64,000 nucleotides of DNA, taken from positions 146,848 through 210,847 of the forward strand of contig NZ_JAKRNM010000008.1 in NCBI RefSeq assembly GCF_022346995.1. Direction: 5' to 3'. The stretch is from Paenibacillus sp. ACRRY. Lineage in GTDB: Bacteria > Bacillota > Bacilli > Paenibacillales > Paenibacillaceae. Shown here in pieces: positions 17,055-24,831 of this stretch. How positions within the stretch are numbered: the stretch's first letter is position 1; every line of letters begins with the position of its first letter. The position numbers were made by a program, and so were the translations under genes. Below the pieces are notes generated by a model. It was given only the letters and a program-made list of their open reading frames with translations, ran no database searches and was not told where the DNA came from.

Positions 17055-17990
17055 ATGGCGAAACTGGCCGATCCAGTTCAAGTAAAAGCAATTCCTTCGG
17101 CAAGGAAACGAGCACTCCGCAGAACTCACGTGATTGGGTGGCTGTTTGCTTCACCTTGGGCTATAGGGCTGCTATGCTTTTATGCAATTCCCATGCTAAT
17201 GTCCATCTACTTCAGCTTCACGACTTACAGCATTCTACAGCCTGGTGAATTTGTCGGGATGAATAATTATAGAGATCTTTTCCATGATCCTTTGTTTTGG
17301 AAATCCATATACAACACGATTTATTTTACGGTATTTTTTGTTCCCTTAAGTATATTTTTTGGTGTGGCACTCGCTATGATGTTGAATATGAAGGTCAAGG
17401 GTATGGCTGTATTCAGAACGATCTTTTTCTTACCTACTCTCGTGCCACAAGTAGCTCTGGCTGTTCTGTGGATGTGGCTGTTACATCCAAACTTCGGATT
17501 GGTGAACGGGATGTTAGCGAATATCGGTATCGATGGGCCCGCTTGGCTTGGTGGTGAGTCGTGGTCCAAGCCCTCTCTCATTCTGATGTCGCTTTGGGGT
17601 ATTGGGCAAGCTGTCGTTATCTACCTTGCTGGATTAGGAGACATCCCTGATGAGTACTATGAAGCGGCGCAAATCGATGGAGCTAACTGGTTTCAGAAAA
17701 CGAGAAAGGTAACCCTGCCTTTGCTCACTCCCGTTATTTTCTACAACCTTGTCATGGGAATGATTGGTGCATTCCAACAGTTTACTCTTCCCTATACGTT
17801 GACCAAAGGGCAAGGAACTCCTGCAAATTCCATGACATTTTACGTCATGTATTTATATGAGAACGGATTCAGGTATTTCAAAATGGGTTATGCCTCCGCA
17901 ATGGCCTGGATCTTATTTATTATCGTTATGGCATTAACCGGAATTATTTTTATTACGTCTAAACGCTGGGTTCATTATCAAGGGAAATAA
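17055..17990 (+). CDS. Sugar ABC transporter permease (MalF type)
   Basis: A 311-residue CUT1 permease with six membrane segments. The EAA loop that contacts the ATPase reads YEAAQIDGANWFQKTRKVTLP. The start at 17055 is chosen over the in-frame ATG at 17031 because AAGGAG lies 9 bp before it. The stop is 14 bp before the next permease. No ATP-binding subunit is encoded nearby, so a shared MsmX-type ATPase encoded elsewhere probably drives it, as is usual for CUT1 importers in Bacillota. Confidence 0.9.
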   Translation: MAKLADPVQVKAIPSARKRALRRTHVIGWLFASPWAIGLLCFYAIPMLMSIYFSFTTYSILQPGEFVGMNNYRDLFHDPLFWKSIYNTIYFTVFFVPLSIFFGVALAMMLNMKVKGMAVFRTIFFLPTLVPQVALAVLWMWLLHPNFGLVNGMLANIGIDGPAWLGGESWSKPSLILMSLWGIGQAVVIYLAGLGDIPDEYYEAAQIDGANWFQKTRKVTLPLLTPVIFYNLVMGMIGAFQQFTLPYTLTKGQGTPANSMTFYVMYLYENGFRYFKMGYASAMAWILFIIVMALTGIIFITSKRWVHYQGK

Positions 17991-18004
17991 GGAGGAAGTA
18001 AGGG

Positions 18005-18841
18005 ATGAATCCTACCGCTATTAAAAGAATCAATCGTGCGTTAGCCTATGTATGTCTAATTGTTGCTTCTGCATTTTTCATGATTCCGTTCATTTGGCTG
18101 CTTTCGACTTCTCTTAAACCACTCACGCAAATCTTTACATTCCCACCAGAGTGGATTCCGCGTCCAATTCTGTGGAGTAATTATTCCCGTGCTGTTGAGT
18201 ATATCCCTTTCTGGACATATCTGAAAAACACGGCGATTATAACCATCGCGAGTACGCTCGGTGTGATCATATCCTGTCCCTTGGTTGCATATAGTTTTGC
18301 CAAGTTAGAGTACCGTGGGAGAGGTTTACTTTTCTTTGTAACCCTCGCTGTTATGATGATTCCCGGACAGGTGACAATGATTCCTCTATTCCTGTTGTTT
18401 ACTAAATTAGGTTGGGTAGGAACACCTCTTCCACTGATTGTACCCCAATTTTTTGGAGTGCCCATTTACATTTTTCTGTTGCGGCAGTTTTTCATGGGAC
18501 TGCCTGATGCCCTGCGCGAAGCGGCCCGCTTAGACGGCGCTAGTGAGTTCCGCATATATTTACAGATCATGTTTCCACTAGCCAAATCCGCCGTATTAGC
18601 TGTGGCATTGTTTCAATTTATGGGGAGCTGGACTGATTTCATGGGCCCCTTGCTCTATTTAACCAATGAACCATCTTACACGGTTTCGCTCGGATTGCAG
18701 CAATTTCAGAGCCAAAAGGGATCGGAATGGGGTCTATTAATGGCCGTATCCACCTTGATGACATTACCTATTATCGTTCTGTTCTTTTTTCTTCAAAAGA
18801 CGTTTATTAGCGGCATTACATTTAGCGGTATAAAAGGTTGA
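18005..18841 (+). CDS. Sugar ABC transporter permease (MalG type)
   Basis: A 278-residue partner permease with six membrane segments and the EAA loop reading REAARLDGASEFRIYLQIMFP. AAGGAGG lies before the ATG. It is the last gene of the operon. No sugar-cleaving enzyme follows, so the operon encodes uptake only, or its hydrolase has been lost from the downstream gap. Confidence 0.9.
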   Translation: MNPTAIKRINRALAYVCLIVASAFFMIPFIWLLSTSLKPLTQIFTFPPEWIPRPILWSNYSRAVEYIPFWTYLKNTAIITIASTLGVIISCPLVAYSFAKLEYRGRGLLFFVTLAVMMIPGQVTMIPLFLLFTKLGWVGTPLPLIVPQFFGVPIYIFLLRQFFMGLPDALREAARLDGASEFRIYLQIMFPLAKSAVLAVALFQFMGSWTDFMGPLLYLTNEPSYTVSLGLQQFQSQKGSEWGLLMAVSTLMTLPIIVLFFFLQKTFISGITFSGIKG

Positions 18842-19083
18842 ACATCATTTAAATGAATGAAGCTCCAACGATGCGGGACCCAAGGGATTAAGGACGGACC
18901 ATTCCGCGACATGGATCGGCTGTTATGGACTCACAAGCATCAATGGCATTATAGATCAGATCGCTCAGGCTCTGTTGGTTTGAAAGGCAGCTTTTAGATG
19001 AGGAGAAACATCCAGCTCGTGGGGCTGTCCCATAAGTCGTAAATGATTAGGCGGCATAGCCCCATTATTAAAATTGTAAAATC
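18842..19083. other. Gap after the sugar operon
   Basis: No gene recognised. From 19021 a GGGGCTGTCCCATAAGT stretch resembles the terminal repeat of some insertion sequences, but no second end or transposase is present. Confidence 0.3.
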
Positions 19084-19148
19084 AAAAGAAACCGTTCCTT
19101 GGTAAAGGGGTGTGCGAGCAACCATATACCAAAAGAGACGGTTTCTTT
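19084..19148. terminator. Long hairpin, probable bidirectional terminator or element end
   Basis: A perfect 11-bp outer stem (AAAGAAACCGT with ACGGTTTCTTT) surrounds a 43-bp loop with a partial inner stem (GGTA/TACC). It lies between the sugar operon and the ABC ATPase remnant on the minus strand. Confidence 0.5.
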
Positions 19149-19162
19149 GTACATTCATCATA

Positions 19163-19383
19163 CTATGAAAGCTGATCTTTATTTATTTTTCCATCAACAA
19201 TTTCGATGATTAGGTTGCATCTTTTGGCGACTTCCAGATCATTCGTTACGATAATGACGGTTTTCCCTCCTTGATGGAGCTGCTGCAAGAGATTCATGAT
19301 CTCTTCTCCGGTTTTTCGATCCAGATTTCCAGTAGACTCATCGGCCGGAATTAATTCAGGTTCTCCGACCAAAGCTCTGGCGA
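19163..19383 (-). pseudogene. ABC transporter ATPase, 3' fragment (LolD/MacB-like)
   Basis: The fragment reads FARALVGEPELIPADESTGN, then IVDGKINKDQL at the end. It covers the Walker B and D-loop to H-loop part of an ABC ATPase of the lipoprotein-release or antimicrobial-peptide-export type. The Walker B has a proline (LIPADEST for the usual LILADEPT) and the H-loop has TNDLE instead of THDLE, so it would not be active. The rest of the gene is replaced at about 19384 by a recombinase fragment on the opposite strand. Confidence 0.8.
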
Positions 19384-19507
19384 AGGTAAGTATTCATGCC
19401 CTGAGGCACTCCCTCGCCACTCATTTGCTGGAAAATGGGACAGAACTACGGTACATTCAGGATTTACTTGGTTACATGAGCGCGCGAACAACTCAGCGGT
19501 TAGTAAG
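19384..19507 (+). pseudogene. Tyrosine recombinase, C-terminal remnant
   Basis: The frame reads KVSIHALRHSLATHLLENGT followed by ELRYIQDLLGYMSARTTQR. This is the box II region (HxxR) and the LLG helix of an IntI/XerD-like tyrosine recombinase. The catalytic tyrosine segment (YTHV) is lost, and everything before box II is missing where the fragment joins the ABC remnant. It points toward the cassettes of array 2. A homologous remnant with the same downstream sequence is at 2790-3176. Confidence 0.85.
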
Positions 19508-19564
19508 AAAAGTATTTAGCGTATTCAATGCCCGTTGGATCGGATGGAAATGGGGACTAAATGA

Positions 19565-19690
19565 TTTTCTGAATATTCCTTTTTCACTAATTTTTCTACG
19601 AAAATGCCACAACATGGGTTATCATATACGTAGTTCAGATACGTGAACGAATGTTTGGTATTTACGAAGTACATAAATTAGCTGTTAGAC
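19565..19690 (+). other. attI-like segment B
   Basis: Homologous to 3232-3352, with shared blocks TTTTTCA, ATTTTTCT, GGGTTAT, ATATAC, TAGTTC and ACGAAGTAC. It ends in GTTAGAC (19684-19690), a perfect GTTRRRY core, followed by GCAATTGCC. The start of the cassette at 28532 reads GTTAGGCGAAATTGCC, nearly the same junction. Confidence 0.65.
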
Positions 19691-19722
19691 GCAATTGCCT
19701 AAAGATCATGGGAGTGAGTAGG

Positions 19723-20217
19723 ATGTTAATCTTTGACAATCGTTCAATTTATAATTTCGATTTAACAACTGAAGAAGAAGCAACAATTCTAAGTCAGTTT
19801 ATAGATGCTGAGTATGAATTGTTATTTCCTTATTTTGAATGTAATTTCGCAGCATTTCCTGATCATAGGGCATATATTGAAGAGCGGACAATAATAAAAA
19901 GCAAAGAGAAAGTGTTTGAAATGAACTATTCATTTGTAGAGAATGAATTAGTTTATTGGTATAAACCTTATGATCTAGAAGATTTAATAAACATTATTGC
20001 TAGAGACAGAATTACTTATCGAAGTATAGTAGTGCAGAAGAATGGGAAGTTGAGTGAGTGTAGATTTAAACTCTTTACCTATGAACATGCTACATACAAT
20101 GAAGAAGAAACAAGAGTGCTTTGGATAGAAGAGGCAATAGAAAATGACTATATCGACAATATTTACCCCAAAATATTAAATCAAGTAAATAGAAATATTA
20201 ATGAAGGTTTTGATTGA
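19723..20217 (+). CDS. Hypothetical protein, first cassette of array 2
   Basis: A 164-residue soluble, acidic protein with no recognised domain. It starts 33 bp after the attI-like core. ATG at 19723 is preferred over 19651 and 19708 because GGGAGTG lies just before it and because 19651 falls inside the attI-like segment. Notable stretches are LIFDNRSIYNFDLTTEEEAT and ETRVLWIEEAIENDYIDNIYP. It is closed by the attC-like site at 20241. Confidence 0.6.
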   Translation: MLIFDNRSIYNFDLTTEEEATILSQFIDAEYELLFPYFECNFAAFPDHRAYIEERTIIKSKEKVFEMNYSFVENELVYWYKPYDLEDLINIIARDRITYRSIVVQKNGKLSECRFKLFTYEHATYNEEETRVLWIEEAIENDYIDNIYPKILNQVNRNINEGFD

Positions 20218-20240
20218 TAAATCGAAGAAGAGGCGACAGC

Positions 20241-20385
20241 ATCTAACAAAGTATTCACGCTGAAGGGCTATCGCCCTTTGGTTGTCAGATGTATAATCAT
20301 GGAAGGAGTTCAGACAACAAACGACCCAGCCTAAGATAAGAGCTATCTAAGGCTGGGTCGTTTCGTGAATACAATAACGTTATCA
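20241..20385 (+). repeat. attC-like site, type A
   Basis: Left core ATCTAAC, inner box ATTCACG (20253-20259), complementary inner box CGTGAAT (20364-20370), right core GTTATCA (20379-20385). The distal part is a terminator-like hairpin, AACGACCCAGCC with GGCTGGGTCGTT. Confidence 0.85.
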
Positions 20386-20422
20386 GAAATTGGCGTAAAA
20401 CTATCAAAGAAGGTGAATCAAA

Positions 20423-20878
20423 GTGAGTAATAAGAAAGATGAAAATAATGAAGAAATGATTGTACCTGAACAGCATAGTGCTGTAAGGCATATTCTTAAT
20501 GAAGCCAACGGGAAACCGAATGATATGTTTGTCGAAAGTTTTCTACAAGCCAAAAATACAAATGGTACATATGTGATTATGGAAGGTGATTGGGGTGGAC
20601 AGGTTTATCTTTCTTGTCCAATGGACATAGTCAAATGCAATGAAGACACATTAAAAAACTTACTTATTGATTTAGATACCATTGCATGGGACTGTAATGA
20701 AGGTGAAGGTAAAGGACTATATTATGAAGTTCGCCAACCTGAAGAAGGAATTGGCGGAGGTATGGGCGGCGGAGAAATAACAGAGAAATTGTGGATTCAT
20801 GAAGAATTTAGTGACTTAAATTTATATGAAGAGATAGAAATAGTGTTATCTGGCGCTAAAGAAAAATTAAAAGAATAA
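20423..20878 (+). CDS. Hypothetical cassette protein
   Basis: A 151-residue acidic soluble protein starting with GTG after GAAGGTGA. It has a glycine-rich stretch (GIGGGMGGGEI) near residue 112 and a pattern of strands (YVIMEGDWGGQVYLSCPM). No family recognised. It is the only gene between two attC-like sites. Confidence 0.6.
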   Translation: MSNKKDENNEEMIVPEQHSAVRHILNEANGKPNDMFVESFLQAKNTNGTYVIMEGDWGGQVYLSCPMDIVKCNEDTLKNLLIDLDTIAWDCNEGEGKGLYYEVRQPEEGIGGGMGGGEITEKLWIHEEFSDLNLYEEIEIVLSGAKEKLKE

Positions 20879-20911
20879 TTTGAGAGTAATATTCAAAGAC
20901 GCACCAAAATC

Positions 20912-21069
20912 TGATAACACAGATTCACACTGCGGGGCTTAGGCCCCTTGGTCCACTAGAGGAATTTCGAAGAAGTGGGTTCAGGTGGGCAACCCTGCGA
21001 GGCTAAGTCTTCGGCCTGGCGCTAACGCTCCTTAAGCCTCTAGGGTTCGTGAATACAACAACGTTAGCT
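20912..21069 (+). repeat. attC-like site, type B
   Basis: Left core TGATAAC, inner box ATTCACA, complementary box CGTGAAT (21048-21054), right core GTTAGCT (21063-21069). The internal arm AGGCTAAGTC...CTTAAGCCTCTAGGG is the type B form. Confidence 0.8.
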
Positions 21070-21100
21070 GAAATCATTGTAATAAGGAGTTTAATTCAAA

Positions 21101-21292
21101 TGACTTTCAATAAAATTAATCAACTCAAATTGGTCAAGCTTAATATATTCCGTACGAATCGTAGAACAAGTTAAAGACAAAATTTCATCTGAACTTAAAC
21201 AAGAATACAAAAATAAGATGAATAAATATATTGAAGAATTAGAAGAAAAAATTGGGTTCTTAAATGAAACAATTGAAGAGCTACTTTTGTAA
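21101..21292 (+). pseudogene. Small coiled-coil cassette gene, frameshifted
   Basis: ATG at 21101, preceded by AAGGAG, opens a 24-codon frame. A second frame of the same cassette encodes VEQVKDKISSELKQEYKNKM and then EELEEKIGFLNETIEELLL to the stop at 21292, a charged coiled-coil-like helix. The two join only with a frameshift near 21150, so this looks like a recently broken small gene of about 60 codons. Confidence 0.45.
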
Positions 21293-21327
21293 AGATTATT
21301 AGCATATTCAAGGACGACAATGATTTC

Positions 21328-21489
21328 AGCTAACATCATACCCACGTATCGGAGCCTGGTGGTTCCTCGGTCCGCGAGAAGCAATTGGCAGGGAAGTAGA
21401 TTCAGCGGACACATCCGCACCGACTAACCGCATCGCGGCTGCCCTTCTAGCTGAAGGGGTGGGATCTCGTGAATACGGGAACGTTATAC
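21328..21489 (+). repeat. attC-like site, type B
   Basis: Left core AGCTAAC, inner box ACCCACG, complementary box CGTGAAT (21468-21474), right core GTTATAC (21483-21489). The internal palindrome around ACCGACTAACCGC resembles the site at 30134. Confidence 0.8.
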
Positions 21490-21533
21490 GACAGACCAAA
21501 GCAATTATTTTATAGAAGACGAGGTATTGAAAC

Positions 21534-21977
21534 ATGGAAACCTTGAGAATAATACCTGCGCAATTATGCGATGTGCACATTTTAAGCCAAATGAATAAAG
21601 AGCTTATTGAAGATGAAAAAAACGATAACCAAATGACAATAAATGAATTGAACAACAGGATGAAAGATTTTCTCGATAATGATTGGAAGGCGACTTTACT
21701 TGTCTTGGGTGATCATGTTGTAGGGTATGCCTTATATCAGGAAAGAGAGGACGTAAGCAATAAGAAGAAAAAAACCTTCCATATAAGACAGTATTATATC
21801 AGTAGGAAATATCGAAGAAGAGGATTAGGGAAACAAGGAATAGATTTATTAAGAAATGAATTATTTCAGGATTCAACTATATCTATAGATGTTTTAGAAA
21901 GTAATCCGAATGGAAGAAGTTTTTGGGAAGAACTCGGATTTAAAACATATTATACAAACATGAAATTTAAATCATAA
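21534..21977 (+). CDS. GNAT-family N-acetyltransferase (cassette)
   Basis: A 147-residue single-domain acetyltransferase that should transfer acetyl from acetyl-CoA to an amine. The CoA-binding motif A reads YYISRKYRRRGLGKQGIDLL (R/QxxGxG/A form RRRGLG) near residue 100. The C terminus has the usual VLESNPNGRSFWEELGFKTY. ATG at 21534 is preceded by GACGAGGT. It is a typical cassette gene with one attC-like site on each side. The substrate is unknown. Confidence 0.85.
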   Translation: METLRIIPAQLCDVHILSQMNKELIEDEKNDNQMTINELNNRMKDFLDNDWKATLLVLGDHVVGYALYQEREDVSNKKKKTFHIRQYYISRKYRRRGLGKQGIDLLRNELFQDSTISIDVLESNPNGRSFWEELGFKTYYTNMKFKS

Positions 21978-22002
21978 GAATCTGAAAGTAGTTCTAGAGG
22001 TC

Positions 22003-22064
22003 CGTCGTATAAAAGTGTACCTAAGCTGCGAGTCGTCCAGCTTGTAGATACAAAAACGTTATTT
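22003..22064 (+). repeat. Short attC-like site
   Basis: A 62-bp site: TGTACCTAAGCTG paired with CAGCTTGTAGATACA, then right core GTTATTT (22058-22064). It has the size of the short attC sites of classical integrons, but the left core is degenerate (CGTATAA). Confidence 0.55.
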
Positions 22065-22067
22065 TTG

Positions 22068-22225
22068 TCAGACCTAATCAGGGAAACGCTTCAGTTTATT
22101 TCGATGATCCAGATGGAAATAGTTTAGAATTAATGTGTTTTGTAAGCGTCCCTGAAAACTTAAAAAATATATCGAATAAATTATCAATAGAAGAATGGGA
22201 AGAGCTTTTGAAAGAGATGAATTAA
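22068..22225 (+). pseudogene. VOC/glyoxalase-like protein, 3' fragment in a cassette
   Basis: The open frame reads VRPNQGNASVYFDDPDGNSL then ELMC and ends KLSIEEWEELLKEMN. The motif DPDGNSLELM is the last strand of a vicinal-oxygen-chelate (glyoxalase/bleomycin-resistance) fold. The first 80-100 residues are missing, and the fragment begins directly at the attC-like core. There is no start codon or binding site, so this is a truncated cassette still bounded by sites on both sides. Confidence 0.75.
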
Positions 22226-22266
22226 AGAACTTATTAATTGGGATATTTCAAATGAAGTGCGGCGTC

Positions 22267-22382
22267 AGATAACATAATATTCATGCTGCGGCTCCGATGG
22301 AGCCTTGATCTGCAAGTAGGAATTTAGAGGGGCATTTCAGCAGACAATCCCTTCGGGGTTCATGAATACAGGAATGTTATCT
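22267..22382 (+). repeat. attC-like site with compensatory inner boxes
   Basis: Left core AGATAAC, inner box ATTCATG (22279-22285), complementary box CATGAAT (22361-22367), right core GTTATCT (22376-22382). Both inner boxes differ from the common ATTCACG/CGTGAAT pair at matching positions. Confidence 0.85.
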
Positions 22383-22442
22383 GAAAAATCCGAAGTGCGT
22401 GAGACGAAGAGTACATAATATAACTTAGTGGAGGTGATCACT

Positions 22443-22799
22443 GTGTTTTATCGAAGAAAATATTATGTCGTCAATAATGAATTCGTTGACATCTTTAACA
22501 GACACTTCATTGAAACCAATTTACCTAATCAGTTGAAGAATGGAGCTCGTCTAGTTGGTAGATGGATGGTCCCACATTCAGAGAAAACAACTGAGATTTT
22601 TGCAATCTGGGAATATGATAGTATTGAAAAATATGAAGAGATTGAAACGAATATCAGAAGCGACAAAGAACATTATAAGAAGATCAATGAGTGGTATGAA
22701 CTCCACGGGGGAAGAGATCATATAGCTAAGGAATATATCTATGAAGTAAAAAACGAAGAACTAATTTCTACACTATCAGACGTTAGGCGCAATCCCTAA
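22443..22799 (+). CDS. NIPSNAP-family protein (cassette)
   Basis: A 118-residue protein with the NIPSNAP ferredoxin-like alpha/beta fold: YYVVNNEFVDIFNRHFIETN, GARLVGRWMVPHSE, FAIWEYDSIEKYEEIE. GTG at 22443 is preceded by GGAGGTGA. The last residues (SDVRRNP) are encoded by GACGTTAGGCGCAATCCC, which matches the right core of an attC-like site. The C terminus may therefore be recombined, although the domain itself looks complete. The function of the family is unclear. Confidence 0.75.
   Translation: MFYRRKYYVVNNEFVDIFNRHFIETNLPNQLKNGARLVGRWMVPHSEKTTEIFAIWEYDSIEKYEEIETNIRSDKEHYKKINEWYELHGGRDHIAKEYIYEVKNEELISTLSDVRRNP
22779..22796 (+). repeat. Isolated attC right core
   Basis: GACGTTAGGCGCAATCCC contains core GTTAGGC (22782-22788) followed by GCAATCCC, like the attI-like junction GTTAGACGCAATTGCC. 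No left arm is present, so a cassette boundary here has lost most of its site. Confidence 0.45.
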
Positions 22800-22869
22800 A
22801 GTCAAGATGAATAAACCAAAGAACAATAAAAAGAAGAACCATTATATAACTTAATTGAAGGTGATACTT

Positions 22870-23190
22870 ATGAAGGATTGGGACTACAGTAAGCCTTGGT
22901 TTCATGGTTCTCCAATATTATTAGATGAACTACTAGTCGGAAGCACAATAACTCAGGATCGAGAGTTAGCAAGAATCTTTTCACACAAACCATCTATTGT
23001 TGCTTTTGACGAGAATGGCGCAAGATTTCATAATGGTAAGTTATGTGGATATATTTACATAATCGATGAAGAAATTATAAGTGAGGATGTATACCCACAT
23101 CCCGCAACTACAATGAAACCTGGTGAAGAATGGCTCATAAAAAGAGGATTAAAAGTACGAAAGATAGGTGAGACGAGAACAAGAGCTTGA
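22870..23190 (+). CDS. Hypothetical HGS-motif protein, possibly frameshifted at 3' end
   Basis: A 106-residue protein. It begins DYSKPWFHGSPILLDELLVG and has SIVAFDENGARFHNGKLCGY and PATTMKPGEEWLIKRGLKV. The HGSP...L..GS...A..FS pattern recalls ADP-ribosyltransferase-like folds, a tentative reading. ATG at 22870 has GAAGGTGA upstream. After the stop, another frame continues RREQELEEQLSGEEEIELL to a stop at 23249, so the natural C terminus may have been cut by a single-base change near 23170. Confidence 0.5.
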   Translation: MKDWDYSKPWFHGSPILLDELLVGSTITQDRELARIFSHKPSIVAFDENGARFHNGKLCGYIYIIDEEIISEDVYPHPATTMKPGEEWLIKRGLKVRKIGETRTRA

Positions 23191-23321
23191 AGAACAACTT
23201 TCAGGGGAAGAGGAGATAGAATTATTGGAAAAGCTAAAAAACAGATAGCTAATAGCTTTAAAATCAATAAAAGAGGAACCCCATACTCGAAATTTAAAAA
23301 CAAATCAAGGAGGTGAAGTAT

Positions 23322-23717
23322 GTGTTCAGAGATTCTCAACATGCATGGAACCCTGCGCCTGAGGAAATTAGACTGTGGGCGTATAGTAATGAGTTAATAC
23401 CAGAACAAGATTGGGAATTAGCCGTAAATAGTTTTGAAAACATTCCAATGATTTGTACATTCGTTGATGATAAAGAATGCAAACATACCTCATTTTTTCT
23501 TAGTAGTCTTTATGTGTTTACCGGTGACATTGTAAGAGCGGAAGAAATCGAAGAACTCAATAAATTGTCTCAATTAATAAAGAAAATAGAAGTGACAGCA
23601 AAGTCAGAAGAGTTAAAATCATGGATTACTCGATCTAAGAACCTAATGCAAAATCCAACAAACTATGAATATAAATTTTGGGGAATTGGCTCCCAGTATG
23701 TATATAATAATGAATAA
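23322..23717 (+). CDS. Hypothetical cassette protein
   Basis: A 131-residue protein with no recognised domain. GTG at 23322 is chosen because AAGGAGG lies 8 bp before it; the in-frame GTG at 23313 overlaps that binding site. Notable stretches are WNPAPEEIRLWAYSNELIPE near the start, then IEELNKLSQLIKKIEVTAKS. It probably shares a cassette with the 22870 gene, since no attC-like site separates them. Confidence 0.6.
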   Translation: MFRDSQHAWNPAPEEIRLWAYSNELIPEQDWELAVNSFENIPMICTFVDDKECKHTSFFLSSLYVFTGDIVRAEEIEELNKLSQLIKKIEVTAKSEELKSWITRSKNLMQNPTNYEYKFWGIGSQYVYNNE

Positions 23718-23756
23718 CTAGATAAGAAAAAGTATTTTAAAGAAGGCGATGACATC

Positions 23757-23898
23757 CTACAACAACGTACTCACGCATAAAGGCTATTGCCTTTGGTTGA
23801 CAGATGTTAAATCATTGAAGAGGTTAGACATAAATGCCCCAACCTAGGATAACAGCTATCTAAGGCTGGGGCGTTTCGTAAATAAAGGAACGTTATGC
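23757..23898 (+). repeat. attC-like site, type A
   Basis: Left core CTACAAC, inner box ACTCACG, complementary box CGTAAAT (23877-23883), right core GTTATGC (23892-23898). The distal hairpin is GCCCCAACCTAGGA with CTAAGGCTGGGGC, a colour variant of the type A hairpin at 20241. Confidence 0.8.
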
Positions 23899-23943
23899 AC
23901 CATTACCTGAAAATATTAAAGATAATACTTAAGGAGATAAATT

Positions 23944-24597
23944 ATGAAAGCTAAACTACTCTTCTTATTTTTGATGGCGATAATGTGTTCATCTTGTCAA
24001 GAGAGTAGTCAACCGACTACTTTGAACAGCGAAAATAATTCAATAAGGAATTCTGTACTGCCTTCTGATGTAGTGAGTATAGGTGATGGAACAGAATCAA
24101 AAGAAATAACGGAAGGTCGATCAGATCCTGCTAACAATAAAATATTACCCATGAGCATTGGAAAGCTTGATTTGAAAGGAGAATTTTATGATGAAATGCT
24201 TCAAAATCCTATAGATCATGATTATGAAGTGGAATTTAATCAATTTCAAAATTCTAAAGAGATTATTACAACATTGGAATGGGGGGCATTCGAAAGCAAA
24301 TATACAGAGATTTGGGATAAAGAGTTGAATCAAATATATAAAACGCTTCTTTCTAAATTGGATAAAGAACCAAGAGAGGCACTAATTGAAACGCAGAAAG
24401 AATGGTTGCAGTATCACTTAAGGGAATCAAAATTTGTAGAGGAGACATTTATTTATAATGGTTATCTTGGATCAAGAGGACCAGTAAGCTTAACCACGGT
24501 TATACGGGAGAGAACTAGGGAAAGAACAATGCAATTATTTGAATATCGATATTTACTAGATGGTGAAGTTGAGTTTGTTTACCAAAGTGAAAAATAA
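23944..24597 (+). CDS. LprI-like (DUF1311) lipoprotein (cassette)
   Basis: A 217-residue lipoprotein with a signal peptide ending in a cysteine at about residue 18 (MCSSC). A Ser/Asn-rich linker is followed by a C-terminal domain of the DUF1311/LprI type (WDKELNQIYKTLLSKLDKEP, REALIETQKEWLQYHLRE). That domain is named after a mycobacterial lysozyme inhibitor. AAGGAG precedes the ATG. It is the only gene in its cassette. Whether it inhibits lysozyme is untested. Confidence 0.75.
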   Translation: MKAKLLFLFLMAIMCSSCQESSQPTTLNSENNSIRNSVLPSDVVSIGDGTESKEITEGRSDPANNKILPMSIGKLDLKGEFYDEMLQNPIDHDYEVEFNQFQNSKEIITTLEWGAFESKYTEIWDKELNQIYKTLLSKLDKEPREALIETQKEWLQYHLRESKFVEETFIYNGYLGSRGPVSLTTVIRERTRERTMQLFEYRYLLDGEVEFVYQSEK

Positions 24598-24641
24598 AGT
24601 TGAAATTTTGATCAATGTTTTTTAAGGTGATGCTTCGAATG

Positions 24642-24794
24642 CAGTAACGGCGTATATCTCTGTACTCAAGCTGCGGGATACAACCCTTTGGTTTTTATCT
24701 GTATAATCATGGAAGAGCACTCAGACATCATACGACCCAGCCTAAGATAAGAGTTATCTAAAGCTGGGTCGTTTCGGATACAAGAACGTTATGA
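24642..24794 (+). repeat. attC-like site, type A
   Basis: Left core CAGTAAC, then a longer spacer before TGTACTCAAGCTGCGGG. Distal hairpin ACGACCCAGCC with GCTGGGTCGT, right core GTTATGA (24788-24794). The inner box on the right is worn (CGGATAC). Confidence 0.75.
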
Positions 24795-24831
24795 GAAATT
24801 TTCGTAAAATAATTATGCTAGGAGCATTCCA

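Noticed and set aside
19021..19148. An intact insertion sequence.
   Set aside because: One end-like sequence is visible but no transposase and no second terminal repeat.
19163..19372. A complete small ABC ATPase gene on the minus strand.
   Set aside because: It lacks Walker A and the signature motif, and the Walker B and H-loop are altered, so it is a fragment.
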